A stretch of DNA of 64,000 bases from NCBI RefSeq assembly GCF_019145435.1, contig NZ_JAHSTS010000001.1, forward strand, positions 572,001 through 636,000, given 5' to 3'. The stretch comes from Pseudomonas ekonensis (GTDB lineage: Bacteria; Pseudomonadota; Gammaproteobacteria; Pseudomonadales; Pseudomonadaceae). The notes under the pieces were generated by a model. That model saw only the letters and a program-made list of their open reading frames with translations. It did no database searches and was not told the DNA's origin. Positions within the stretch are counted from its first letter, which is position 1. Each line of letters begins with the position of its first letter. Of the stretch, positions 52,415 to 59,667 are shown piece by piece. A program made the translations under genes and the position numbers.

Positions 52415-54115
52415 TCAGCAGTAGCGGTACTGCGGCACTAGGCCGTCCAGGGGGTTGCCGTCGATCAGGTCGCCGCCCAGGCTGCTGATCACCGCGCAGG
52501 CGGTGTTCAAGGCGGTCTGGATCGAGCCTTCGGCCCAGCCCCCGGTGAACGAGGCGCCGCAGCCGGCCAGGTACAGGCCGGTGTCTTGGCCGGCGTCGAG
52601 GGCGGTGCGGAACTGATAGAACAGGCGCTCGGAATAGATGTCGTCGCCGGGGAAGTTCAGCTTGAACGCGCCCAGGGCGTGCTTGTCGGTCAGCCAGTCG
52701 TATTCGAGCACGTAGCGCCCGTAGTCGCCGTTGAGCGGCACCAGATGGCGGGCGAATTCCGGCGCGCTCATCGCCAGTTCGTCCACCAGGCGCAGGCAGC
52801 GCTGCACCTTGTCGGTCATCGAGACCATCTTGTGCGAGTCGTCCTCCCACGTGTAGCTGATCAGCACCACGCCCCAGGAATCCGGGTCCTGCGGGGCGTA
52901 GTCCAGGCAGTACACGCCCTTGACCAGGGTGTCGGTCTGGATGTTGTGCGCCAGGCCGTGCTTGAGCCAGAACTTGTCCTTGGTGAGGATGAACAGTTTC
53001 GAGGAGCCGACCATGTGGGTTTCGTTGATCGCCCGGGCCACGTCGCGGTTCACGAACGTCTGGTCCTGGGTGAGCTTGAGGTTGACCTGCAGGGCGCGGG
53101 TCGTGGCGGTGGTGATCACCCGGTCGCAGGCGTAGGTCTCGCCGTTGCTGCCGGCCAGCAGGATCTGGCCGTCCGCGTCCTTGTCGATCGATTCGATGCG
53201 GGTGCGGCAGATCATGTCGCGCAGTTGCATGCCGTTGAACGAGGTGTCGGCGATCAGTTCCGCCAGGGTCGAGATGCCGTTGGGCACCAGGCGCTGGTTG
53301 ACCTCCAGCCCGTTGACCACCAGGCGCAGGATCTCGGTGAACGAGGCGCGGTACACCGACTGGAAGCCGCCGGAGCCGATCCCCAGGGAGCCGAACAGGT
53401 GGAAGTCCTCAGGCTTGCGCCACGCCTTGCCGCCGGGCGGGTTCTTGCCGGTGAAGATCCGCACCATCGCCGAGTAGAACGAGCTGTCGCCGAAGCAGTC
53501 CAGGTAGCGTTGCCACTCCGGCTGCACTTCGCAGTAGTTGTGCTGCTTGAGCAGTTCGGTCAGCAGCAGGGGCGGGGCCAGGCGGGTGCCGTCGTCCAGG
53601 GTCGCGCCCTCGCTCAGGAACGCGCTCCAGCCCTGGTGCACGGTGCGGAACAACGCCGGCGGCGGCTGCATCGCCGGCCAGTGGTGGGTCTCGCCGCGGT
53701 AGTGCAGTTCGGTGTCGACCACGCCCGGGTCGGGAAAGGTGTTGGTGGTGTGGATGCCGAAGCGGTTGAGGTAATGGAACAGCCCCACTTCGCTCGGCGG
53801 GAAGCGCATGGCGCCCATCTCGGCGATGAACTGCGGCTGCTCTTCGTCAAAGCACTGGGTCAGCAGGCGGCCGCCGATGTGGCTTGGTTCGGCTTCGAAC
53901 AGGGTCACGCGGCGGGCGCCGGCGCGCAGCAGCTCATAGGCGGCCACCAGCCCGGTCAGGCCGGCGCCGACGATGCCGATGTGCTTGTCGGCGCTTTCGG
54001 GCGGCAGGTGGCCGATGGCCTTGTCGGCGTTGCGCAGGAACTGGCCGTAGTCGTACAGCAGGTCGACGTAGGGGAAAGACAGGCACGCGGCGCCCTGGCT
54101 GGAGTCGTTGTTCAT
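52415..54115 (-). CDS. iaaM: Flavin tryptophan 2-monooxygenase IaaM
   Basis: A 566-residue flavin amine oxidase. The dinucleotide-binding site GIVGAGLTGLVAAYELL is at about 47-63, then HIGGR and AEMGAMRFPPSEVGLFHYL. It shares long stretches with P. savastanoi IaaM, such as FPDPGVVDTELHYRG, LFGSLGIGSGGF, THMVGSSKLFILT-like THMVGSSKLF, VKGVYCLDY and SYTWEDD, and has the same length class. IaaM oxidatively decarboxylates tryptophan to indole-3-acetamide. Phenylalanine is a known alternative substrate of relatives. Start choice is ATG 54115 (GTG 54124 possible). It lies 28 bases after the Rieske beta gene and before iaaH. Confidence 0.88.
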   Translation of the reverse strand: MNNDSSQGAACLSFPYVDLLYDYGQFLRNADKAIGHLPPESADKHIGIVGAGLTGLVAAYELLRAGARRVTLFEAEPSHIGGRLLTQCFDEEQPQFIAEMGAMRFPPSEVGLFHYLNRFGIHTTNTFPDPGVVDTELHYRGETHHWPAMQPPPALFRTVHQGWSAFLSEGATLDDGTRLAPPLLLTELLKQHNYCEVQPEWQRYLDCFGDSSFYSAMVRIFTGKNPPGGKAWRKPEDFHLFGSLGIGSGGFQSVYRASFTEILRLVVNGLEVNQRLVPNGISTLAELIADTSFNGMQLRDMICRTRIESIDKDADGQILLAGSNGETYACDRVITTATTRALQVNLKLTQDQTFVNRDVARAINETHMVGSSKLFILTKDKFWLKHGLAHNIQTDTLVKGVYCLDYAPQDPDSWGVVLISYTWEDDSHKMVSMTDKVQRCLRLVDELAMSAPEFARHLVPLNGDYGRYVLEYDWLTDKHALGAFKLNFPGDDIYSERLFYQFRTALDAGQDTGLYLAGCGASFTGGWAEGSIQTALNTACAVISSLGGDLIDGNPLDGLVPQYRYC

Positions 54116-54143
54116 GGGAGTCACAGGGGGAATTCTCGGTCGG

Positions 54144-54623
54144 TCAGATGATGAGTTGCAGGCTTTCGAGGGCGCGGGCGGGGTTGAGCAGCAAGACTTT
54201 CTTGCCCTGGATCTTCCACTGGCCGTCGAGGTGGATCAGCCGGTGCTCGACGGTGACGGGGTAGTGCCATTCCTGTTCGCCGCGGGCCTCGCAATACATC
54301 AGGTTGCTGCTGGCGGTCGCGCTGCAGGACGGCTCCTGGACGGTGATCCGCGGCCGTTGGGCGATATGCAGGCAGCGGCTTTTCGGCTGCTGGGAAAAGT
54401 TGCGGGCATTGGCCAGGCGGTTGATGCGCAGGGTGGTCAGGAAGCGGTCTTCGTACACCAGCGAGGACTCGTGCAGCGGGCTCTGCTGCTCGCGGGTCAT
54501 GGGGATCCAGTAGGTGTAGTCGTCGCTCAGCAACTGCTGCCAGGCGTCGAAATCCTGTTGGTCGAGCAGGTGCATTTCGGTCTCGAGCAAGCGCTCGACG
54601 GCCCGTTCAGTTGGTTCGTGCAT
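54144..54623 (-). CDS. Aromatic-ring-hydroxylating dioxygenase beta subunit (IacD-like)
   Basis: A 159-residue NTF2-fold subunit (LLETEMHLLDQQDFDAWQQLL, DDYTYWIPMTR, HESSLVYEDR, LKSRC-like SRCLHIAQRPRI). This is the typical small subunit that stabilises Rieske dioxygenase hexamers. Its start lies 17 bases inside the alpha-subunit gene end, so the two are translationally coupled. By context it resembles IacD, but ring-hydroxylating beta subunits are hard to tell apart by eye. Confidence 0.8.
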   Translation of the reverse strand: MHEPTERAVERLLETEMHLLDQQDFDAWQQLLSDDYTYWIPMTREQQSPLHESSLVYEDRFLTTLRINRLANARNFSQQPKSRCLHIAQRPRITVQEPSCSATASSNLMYCEARGEQEWHYPVTVEHRLIHLDGQWKIQGKKVLLLNPARALESLQLII

Positions 54624-55905
54624 GGTCGTCCCGCATCAGGTTTTGCCAGTGGTCGTAGAAATTGCGCATCGCCCGTTCGCTGGTGCCGGACACCACGCGG
54701 GTCTGGTCGTGGGTCTCGCCCGGCGCGAACAGGCGGGCGACGTTGACCCACTCGTTGGCGTCGCTGCGCAGGCCTTCCGTGGCGCGTTCGTACATCTCCA
54801 CGTCGTCGTGGGCGACCATCGAGCACGGTGAGTTGATCAGGTTGTTGTACTGCACGGTCCGCTCAAGCAACTGCACCGGGGCGCCCTGCAGTTCGAAGAT
54901 CCACGATTCGACGATGGTGTCCGTCGCGCTGACCGGGCGGATCACCCGCAGGGTCTGGATCGGGCCCTTGACCATCAGGTTGGGGAAATAGACGGTGTTG
55001 TGCCGGGTGTCGTCGAGGATCGCCTGGGCCTGGGCTTCGCCGTAGCTCTCGACCATCAGGTCCCAGTAGCCGGGAATGCTGGTGTAGGCCTTGTGGATCG
55101 AGTTGCTGACCCCGGTGTGCCCATGGCCGTTGGGCCAGACGCGGATGCCCATGCCGGCGAAGAATTCGTAGGAACCCATGAACGGCGAGAACAGCTCCAC
55201 CGCCATCGGCGCCGGACGGCTCTGGTCGCCGGTTTCCTTCCACAGGCGGATGGCTTCGCCGGCCGAGGATTCGTGGGCGATCATCGGGTGGCAGGTGTCG
55301 GTCTGGTTGTCGACCACCATCTTCCAGTTGCAGCGGTGGCGGTGCAGCAGCGGCTGGCCGACCACGCGCAGTTCGCCCTTGGGCGAGCGCATGACCATGT
55401 TGTCGAGGGTCGACAGCGACTCGCCGAAGAACTCCTCGAAACCGATGCCGGTCTCGTTCAGGCGCACGAACACGAAACCGCGGTAGTTGCGCACCGCCGC
55501 CACCTGGCGCATGCCTTTGCCGGCCGAACAGCTGCCGAGGTCGCAGTCGTCGTATTCCTTCTTCACCGGGATGCTCATCAGCTCGCCGTCGGTCTTGAAC
55601 GTCCAGGCGTGGTACGGGCAGCGCATGAAGCGGCCGACGTTGCCGCGGGTTTCGGCCAGCACCTTCACGCCCTTGTGCGGGCAGCGGTTGTGCAGCACGA
55701 CGATGTCGCCGTTCTTCTGGCGCACCATGGCCAGCGGCTGGGCGGCGAGGGTGGCGGTGAAGTAGTCGCCGGCCTCGGGGATCAGGCTGTCGTGGCCCAG
55801 GTAGCACCAGCTGGCGGCAAACACCCGCTGCTGTTCCTGTTCGAAAAGTCGCTGATCAAGGAACAGAGACTTGTGCACTTCTCTGCCATTGAAATAGTTG
55901 TCCAA
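54607..55905 (-). CDS. Rieske non-haem iron oxygenase alpha subunit (IacC-like)
   Basis: A 432-residue catalytic subunit. The Rieske 2Fe-2S ligands are Cys75, His77, Cys96 and His99 (NRCPHKG ... RCPYHAW). The mononuclear iron site shows His206 and His211 with bridging Asp203 (TDTCHPMIAHES); the third ligand is probably an Asp in HDDVEMYERA. Size and layout fit alpha subunits of two-subunit dioxygenases and resemble IacC of indole-3-acetate catabolism. Partners are the reductase gene 13 bases upstream and the beta subunit downstream. In this operon the substrate is likely an indole derivative such as indole-3-acetic acid, but that is inference. Confidence 0.86.
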   Translation of the reverse strand: MDNYFNGREVHKSLFLDQRLFEQEQQRVFAASWCYLGHDSLIPEAGDYFTATLAAQPLAMVRQKNGDIVVLHNRCPHKGVKVLAETRGNVGRFMRCPYHAWTFKTDGELMSIPVKKEYDDCDLGSCSAGKGMRQVAAVRNYRGFVFVRLNETGIGFEEFFGESLSTLDNMVMRSPKGELRVVGQPLLHRHRCNWKMVVDNQTDTCHPMIAHESSAGEAIRLWKETGDQSRPAPMAVELFSPFMGSYEFFAGMGIRVWPNGHGHTGVSNSIHKAYTSIPGYWDLMVESYGEAQAQAILDDTRHNTVYFPNLMVKGPIQTLRVIRPVSATDTIVESWIFELQGAPVQLLERTVQYNNLINSPCSMVAHDDVEMYERATEGLRSDANEWVNVARLFAPGETHDQTRVVSGTSERAMRNFYDHWQNLMRDDHARTN

Positions 55906-55918
55906 CGGGGTGTCCTCT

Positions 55919-56851
55919 TCAGATCGCCAGCTTCAGGCGGGGGCTCTTCGCCCGGGAGACGCAGGGATACATCCGTGCGCTGCAGGCCGCTTCTTGTTCG
56001 CTCATGATGAAATCGCGGTGATCGACGTCGCCTTCGAGCACGTCCAGCGCACAGACGCCGCACTCGCCCCGGCGGCAGTCGTAGATCGGGTCGAGGCCGG
56101 CGGCCTCCAGGGCTTCGAGCAGGGTCTGGCCGGGGCCGACCTCAAGGCTCACGCCGGACTCGGCGGCCTCGACCGTGAAGCCTTGCGCACCGTCGTCCCT
56201 GGCGACGTTGAACACTTCCAGGTGGATGCGCTCACGGGGCAGGCCGACGCTTTGGGCATGGCTCAGGATTTCGCTGAGCATCGCGGCCGGGCCGCAGACG
56301 TACAGGCGGTCCTCGGGGGTGAGGTCGGCGAGCACCTCACCGAGCGCCGGGCGCTGGCCGGACAGGTGCAGGTTCATCCGCTCCTGCAGCAGCGTGCGCA
56401 GGTCGTCGGCGTAGGCGGCGTCTTCGGCGCTGCGGGCGAAGTAATGCAGGTGCGCGGGGCGTTCGAGCGCCGTCAGGTGGCGCAGGATGCCGGTCAGCGG
56501 CGTGATGCCGATGCCGCCGGCGATGGCGATGTCCCGGCCGGCTTCGACGCTGAGCGGGTAGTCGAAGGTGTTGAACGGGCCGTCGAGCTCGACGGCGTCG
56601 TCGACCTTCAGCGAGCGGATGTAGCGGCTGCTGGGCGAGTCGTCCGAAAGGCGGACGGCAAAGGTGAAACGCCCTTCGGCGGCCTCGTTCAGCTCCACCG
56701 TCGAGTAGTGGCGCCAGTCGCCGGATTCAGGCATCCGCCATTTGAAATGGGCACCGGCATGGGCCGAGGCGGCGGGGGCCGCCGGGCCGCTGACGGTGAT
56801 TTCCTTGATGGACGCCGACAGCATCCGGCAGTGGGTGACGGTGAACTTCAT
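55919..56851 (-). CDS. VanB-type oxidoreductase (flavin, NAD, 2Fe-2S), electron donor of the oxygenase
   Basis: A 310-residue reductase of the phthalate dioxygenase reductase type. The N-terminal flavin domain has RYIRSLKVDDAVEL-like segments; the NAD domain has IAIAGGIGITPLTGIL and LYVCGPAAML; the C-terminal ferredoxin has CRRGECGVC plus a later Cys (MYPCVS). It passes electrons from NADH to the Rieske alpha subunit. IacF of the iac pathway is of this kind. ATG 56851 is taken because it overlaps the stop of the NTF2-like gene (ATGA); the longest frame adds 15 residues. Confidence 0.88.
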   Translation of the reverse strand: MKFTVTHCRMLSASIKEITVSGPAAPAASAHAGAHFKWRMPESGDWRHYSTVELNEAAEGRFTFAVRLSDDSPSSRYIRSLKVDDAVELDGPFNTFDYPLSVEAGRDIAIAGGIGITPLTGILRHLTALERPAHLHYFARSAEDAAYADDLRTLLQERMNLHLSGQRPALGEVLADLTPEDRLYVCGPAAMLSEILSHAQSVGLPRERIHLEVFNVARDDGAQGFTVEAAESGVSLEVGPGQTLLEALEAAGLDPIYDCRRGECGVCALDVLEGDVDHRDFIMSEQEAACSARMYPCVSRAKSPRLKLAI

Positions 56852-57264
56852 GCCGGAGTTTCCTGGGGCAAAGGCGTTTCGTGCAGGTACAGCCATTGGG
56901 TGCTGTGGTGGTGCACGCGCAGGATCGCCACGGAAATGCGCGAGGTCTCGCGCTGGTTCTGGCGATGGGTTTCCTTGTAGCGCAGGGCCACGGTCGCGCC
57001 TTCGCGCCAGACGGTGTGCAGGTCGCTGATGACGATCTCAAGGCCCGGACGGGCGCCGACCGCGCCCTTGAACAGCTGTTCGACCTGGGCCCGGCCGACC
57101 ACGGCGGCGGAGGTGGTGACCATGCTGAAGTCTTCGGTGAAGACATCCATCAGCGGGGCGATGGCGGCTTCGCCGGTGCCGTCGGCATCGGTGAAGACAC
57201 GGTGGATCAGCTCATGCACGTGATGGACGCTGTGGCGCGCTTGTTCAACCGGGTTGTTGTTCAT
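56848..57264 (-). CDS. NTF2-like / SnoaL-fold protein
   Basis: A 138-residue protein with an alpha-plus-beta cone fold pattern: N-terminal helix (HVHELIHRVFTDADG), MDVFTEDFSMVTTSAAVVGRAQVEQLF and a C-terminal sheet (SVAILRV-like ISVAILRVHHHSTQWLYLHE). Proteins of this family act as small isomerases, cyclases or binding subunits, or have no known role. It overlaps the MFS gene by 20 bases and the reductase gene by four, so it belongs to the operon. It could act on an unstable oxidation product or support the oxygenase; this is inference. Confidence 0.7.
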   Translation of the reverse strand: MNNNPVEQARHSVHHVHELIHRVFTDADGTGEAAIAPLMDVFTEDFSMVTTSAAVVGRAQVEQLFKGAVGARPGLEIVISDLHTVWREGATVALRYKETHRQNQRETSRISVAILRVHHHSTQWLYLHETPLPQETPA

Positions 57265-58612
57265 GGCATTCCTTTGGAGGGTTCAGTTGGCTCATGTGGA
57301 ACAGAGGGAACAGCCCGGCCAGCGCGGCGATCGCGAAGGTCGCGTGATAGGCCGGGGTGGAGTCGAGCTGTTTGAGCAGCAGGTTGTAGATCATCAGGAA
57401 CAGGGCCGCGCCGACGCTGAAGGACATCTGCCGGTTGATGTTCCAGATCACGCTGGCCTTGTGCGTGTCGCCGCCCTTGAAGTCCATCAGCGACGTGGTC
57501 TGCGCGGTGTTGGCGCCGATGCCGCCGCCTGTGCCCATCAGGCAGTAGGCGATCACGATCACCCAGATGTCCGTCGGCGCGTCCACCAGCATCAGGGTGG
57601 CGATGCCGGCGCTGTGCAGGAGCATGCCGAGGGTGAACAGGCGCTTGGCGCCGACCCGGTTGTAGACCCGGCCGCAGACCGTCATCGCGATGAACGCGCC
57701 GGCGGCGTAGAGGATCATGAACATCCCGGTCAGGCGGGCGCTGAAGTGCAGGGTGTTCTGCAGGAAGAAGATGCTCATCAGGTTGACCCCGGTGAACACG
57801 CCGGGAATCGCGTAATAGATGAAGATCGACGTGCTGAGCTTTTTGCTGCGCAGCAGGCTCAGGTCGATGATCGCGTCGCGGGTGCGGCGGTAGTGCAGCA
57901 GGTACAGCGCGACGAACATCAGGCCTGCCGCAAGGCAAGCGACGGCGGTGGCGGCCGGGTAGTCGCCGCCGTACAGCGACATGCCCATCAGCAGGCTGCC
58001 GAGGGCGGCGCTGACCAGCAGCAGGCCGACGATGTCCGGGCGGGCCAGGCTGGTCGGTTTGGTCTCCCGGATCCAGAACCACGACAGGCCGGCGGCGATC
58101 AGCGAGAACGGGATGTTGCTGTAGAACACCCAGCGCCATGAACTGGTGTCGACGATGATGCCGCCGACGGTGGGCGAAATCGCCGGGGCGATCAGGGCCA
58201 CGGCCATCACCATCGTCGAGATCCTGGCCCGCTGCTCGCCCTGGAACAGGTTGAAGGTCAGCGCCTGGCCCACCGGAATCAGCAGGCCGCCGCCGATGCC
58301 CTGGACGAAGCGCCAGATCACCAGTTCATGGAAGCTGTCGGCCAGGCCGCACATCCACACGGAACCGGTGAACACCAGCATCGAGAGGGTGAGGATCTCG
58401 CGGCTGCCGAAGCGGCCGGCCAGCCAGGTGCTGACGGGAATGATCAGGGTCAGGCCCAGAATGTAGGCGTTCGCCACCCAGGCCACGGAAGAACTGCTGA
58501 CCTGCAAAGTTGCCGATATGCTCGGCAATGCCACGGCCGACATGAATATGTTTATGCAGTCAATAAAAAAGCCGATCAGAAAGATCAGCGCGATTTTGTA
58601 GCGATAGTTCAT
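57245..58612 (-). CDS. MFS transporter of the DHA2 (EmrB/QacA) type
   Basis: A 455-residue inner-membrane antiporter with about 12-14 helices. The first helix reads ALIFLIGFFIDCINIFMSAVALPS, then VAWVANAYILGLTLIIPVSTWLAGRFGSR (motif A) and FVQGIGGGLLIPVGQA. The later part has APAISPTVGGII (antiporter motif C). It is the first gene of the indole operon and reads divergently from a LysR gene, so export of a pathway product or intermediate is likely. ATG 58612 with AGAGGA upstream is chosen; the longest frame is 72 codons longer and runs into the promoter region. Confidence 0.87.
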   Translation of the reverse strand: MNYRYKIALIFLIGFFIDCINIFMSAVALPSISATLQVSSSSVAWVANAYILGLTLIIPVSTWLAGRFGSREILTLSMLVFTGSVWMCGLADSFHELVIWRFVQGIGGGLLIPVGQALTFNLFQGEQRARISTMVMAVALIAPAISPTVGGIIVDTSSWRWVFYSNIPFSLIAAGLSWFWIRETKPTSLARPDIVGLLLVSAALGSLLMGMSLYGGDYPAATAVACLAAGLMFVALYLLHYRRTRDAIIDLSLLRSKKLSTSIFIYYAIPGVFTGVNLMSIFFLQNTLHFSARLTGMFMILYAAGAFIAMTVCGRVYNRVGAKRLFTLGMLLHSAGIATLMLVDAPTDIWVIVIAYCLMGTGGGIGANTAQTTSLMDFKGGDTHKASVIWNINRQMSFSVGAALFLMIYNLLLKQLDSTPAYHATFAIAALAGLFPLFHMSQLNPPKECHEQQPG

Positions 58613-58632
58613 GTTGTTTCCTCTTTCCCGCA

Positions 58633-58676
58633 AAGCATAGGGGCGATGGACTTGGGGTGTCGATACGACTATGCTT
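58633..58676. promoter_or_regulatory. Inverted repeat in the divergent promoter of the indole operon
   Basis: AAGCATAG (58633-58640) and CTATGCTT (58669-58676) are perfect reverse complements 28 bases apart, in the 90-base gap between the LysR and MFS genes. It is a candidate operator. Confidence 0.5.
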
Positions 58677-58702
58677 AAAACAATGTTTGAAAGGATTGAA
58701 CA

Positions 58703-59605
58703 GTGAACTCTACCGCCATGCATTCTCATCTTAATCGGGTTCAGACATTTCTCGCGGTGGTCGATTTCGGCTCCTACACCAAGGCCGCGAATTACCTGAG
58801 TATCAGCAAAGCCATGGCCAGCCTGCATGTCAAGGCGCTGGAAGAAGTTCTTTCGGCGACGCTGCTGATCCGCAACACGCGCAGCATATCGCTGACCGAA
58901 ATAGGCCAGGACTTCTATGAAGAGTTCAAAGGCATTGTCGCGGATATCGATAATGCCTTTGACAATGTATTGAAGGGCAATAACCGGGTGTCCGGAAAGT
59001 TACGAATCAGTTCGACCAGCGAATATGGCGAGCGCTATATATTGCCGTTGATCCCCTTGTTTATAGAGCGTTATCCGGAAGTGCGCCTGAGCTATAACTT
59101 CAACTCTTCGTTGAATGATCTGGTGGCCGAGAAACTTGATCTGGTGATACGCCTCGGCAACCTGGCCGACTCGGCGTTCAAGAGCCGCAAGCTGGCGGAC
59201 TACGACATCGTGCTGGTCGCCACGCCCGCGTTCCTGGAGCGTCATCCTGTGGCGCAGCCCCAGGACCTGAACGGCGTGCCGTGGATCGCCAACAGCAACC
59301 TGCAGGCGCCGACCCAGTGGCTTTTGCGCGACGCCCAGGGCATCGGCAGCGAGATCCACGGCACCAGCCATTTCGAATCCAACTCTTCCACGGCGATCCG
59401 CTCGATGACCTTGTCGTCGCTCGGCGTGTCGGTGCTGCCGGGCTGGGTGGTCGAGGACGACATCGCCAGCGGTCGCCTGGTCCGCCTGCTGCCGGATCAT
59501 GCGCTGCCGTCGCAGTCGATCAACGTCGTGTTCCCCAACACCGCGCACCTGCCGCACAAGTCCCGGGCGTTCATCGATTTCCTGCTGCTGCACCTGGCCG
59601 ACTGA
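58703..59605 (+). CDS. LysR-type regulator of the indole/auxin operon
   Basis: A 300-residue LysR protein of the CrgA/DsdC-like aromatic group. The N-terminal HTH is RVQTFLAVVDFGSYTKAANYLSISKAMASLHVKALE, with an effector domain including LRISSTSEYGERYILPLI and VRLSYNFNSSLNDLVAEKLDLVIRLG. GTG 58703 has AAGGA upstream; ATG 58718 is possible. It is divergent from the MFS-oxygenase-iaaMH operon and probably controls it in response to an indole compound. The first half of the gene looks AT-richer than its neighbours. A bidirectional terminator separates it from glpD. Confidence 0.82.
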   Translation: MNSTAMHSHLNRVQTFLAVVDFGSYTKAANYLSISKAMASLHVKALEEVLSATLLIRNTRSISLTEIGQDFYEEFKGIVADIDNAFDNVLKGNNRVSGKLRISSTSEYGERYILPLIPLFIERYPEVRLSYNFNSSLNDLVAEKLDLVIRLGNLADSAFKSRKLADYDIVLVATPAFLERHPVAQPQDLNGVPWIANSNLQAPTQWLLRDAQGIGSEIHGTSHFESNSSTAIRSMTLSSLGVSVLPGWVVEDDIASGRLVRLLPDHALPSQSINVVFPNTAHLPHKSRAFIDFLLLHLAD

Positions 59606-59619
59606 CAAGGCACAAAAAA

Positions 59620-59653
59620 GCCCCTGAATCCTGCGATTCAGGGGCTTTCGTTT
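59620..59653 (+). terminator. Bidirectional Rho-independent terminator (LysR / glpD)
   Basis: A perfect 11-bp stem GCCCCTGAATC / GATTCAGGGGC with a CTGC loop is flanked by AAAAA on the left and TTTCGTTT on the right. It can therefore serve both converging genes. Confidence 0.9.
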
Positions 59654-59667
59654 GTGCGGTGCCCGGA

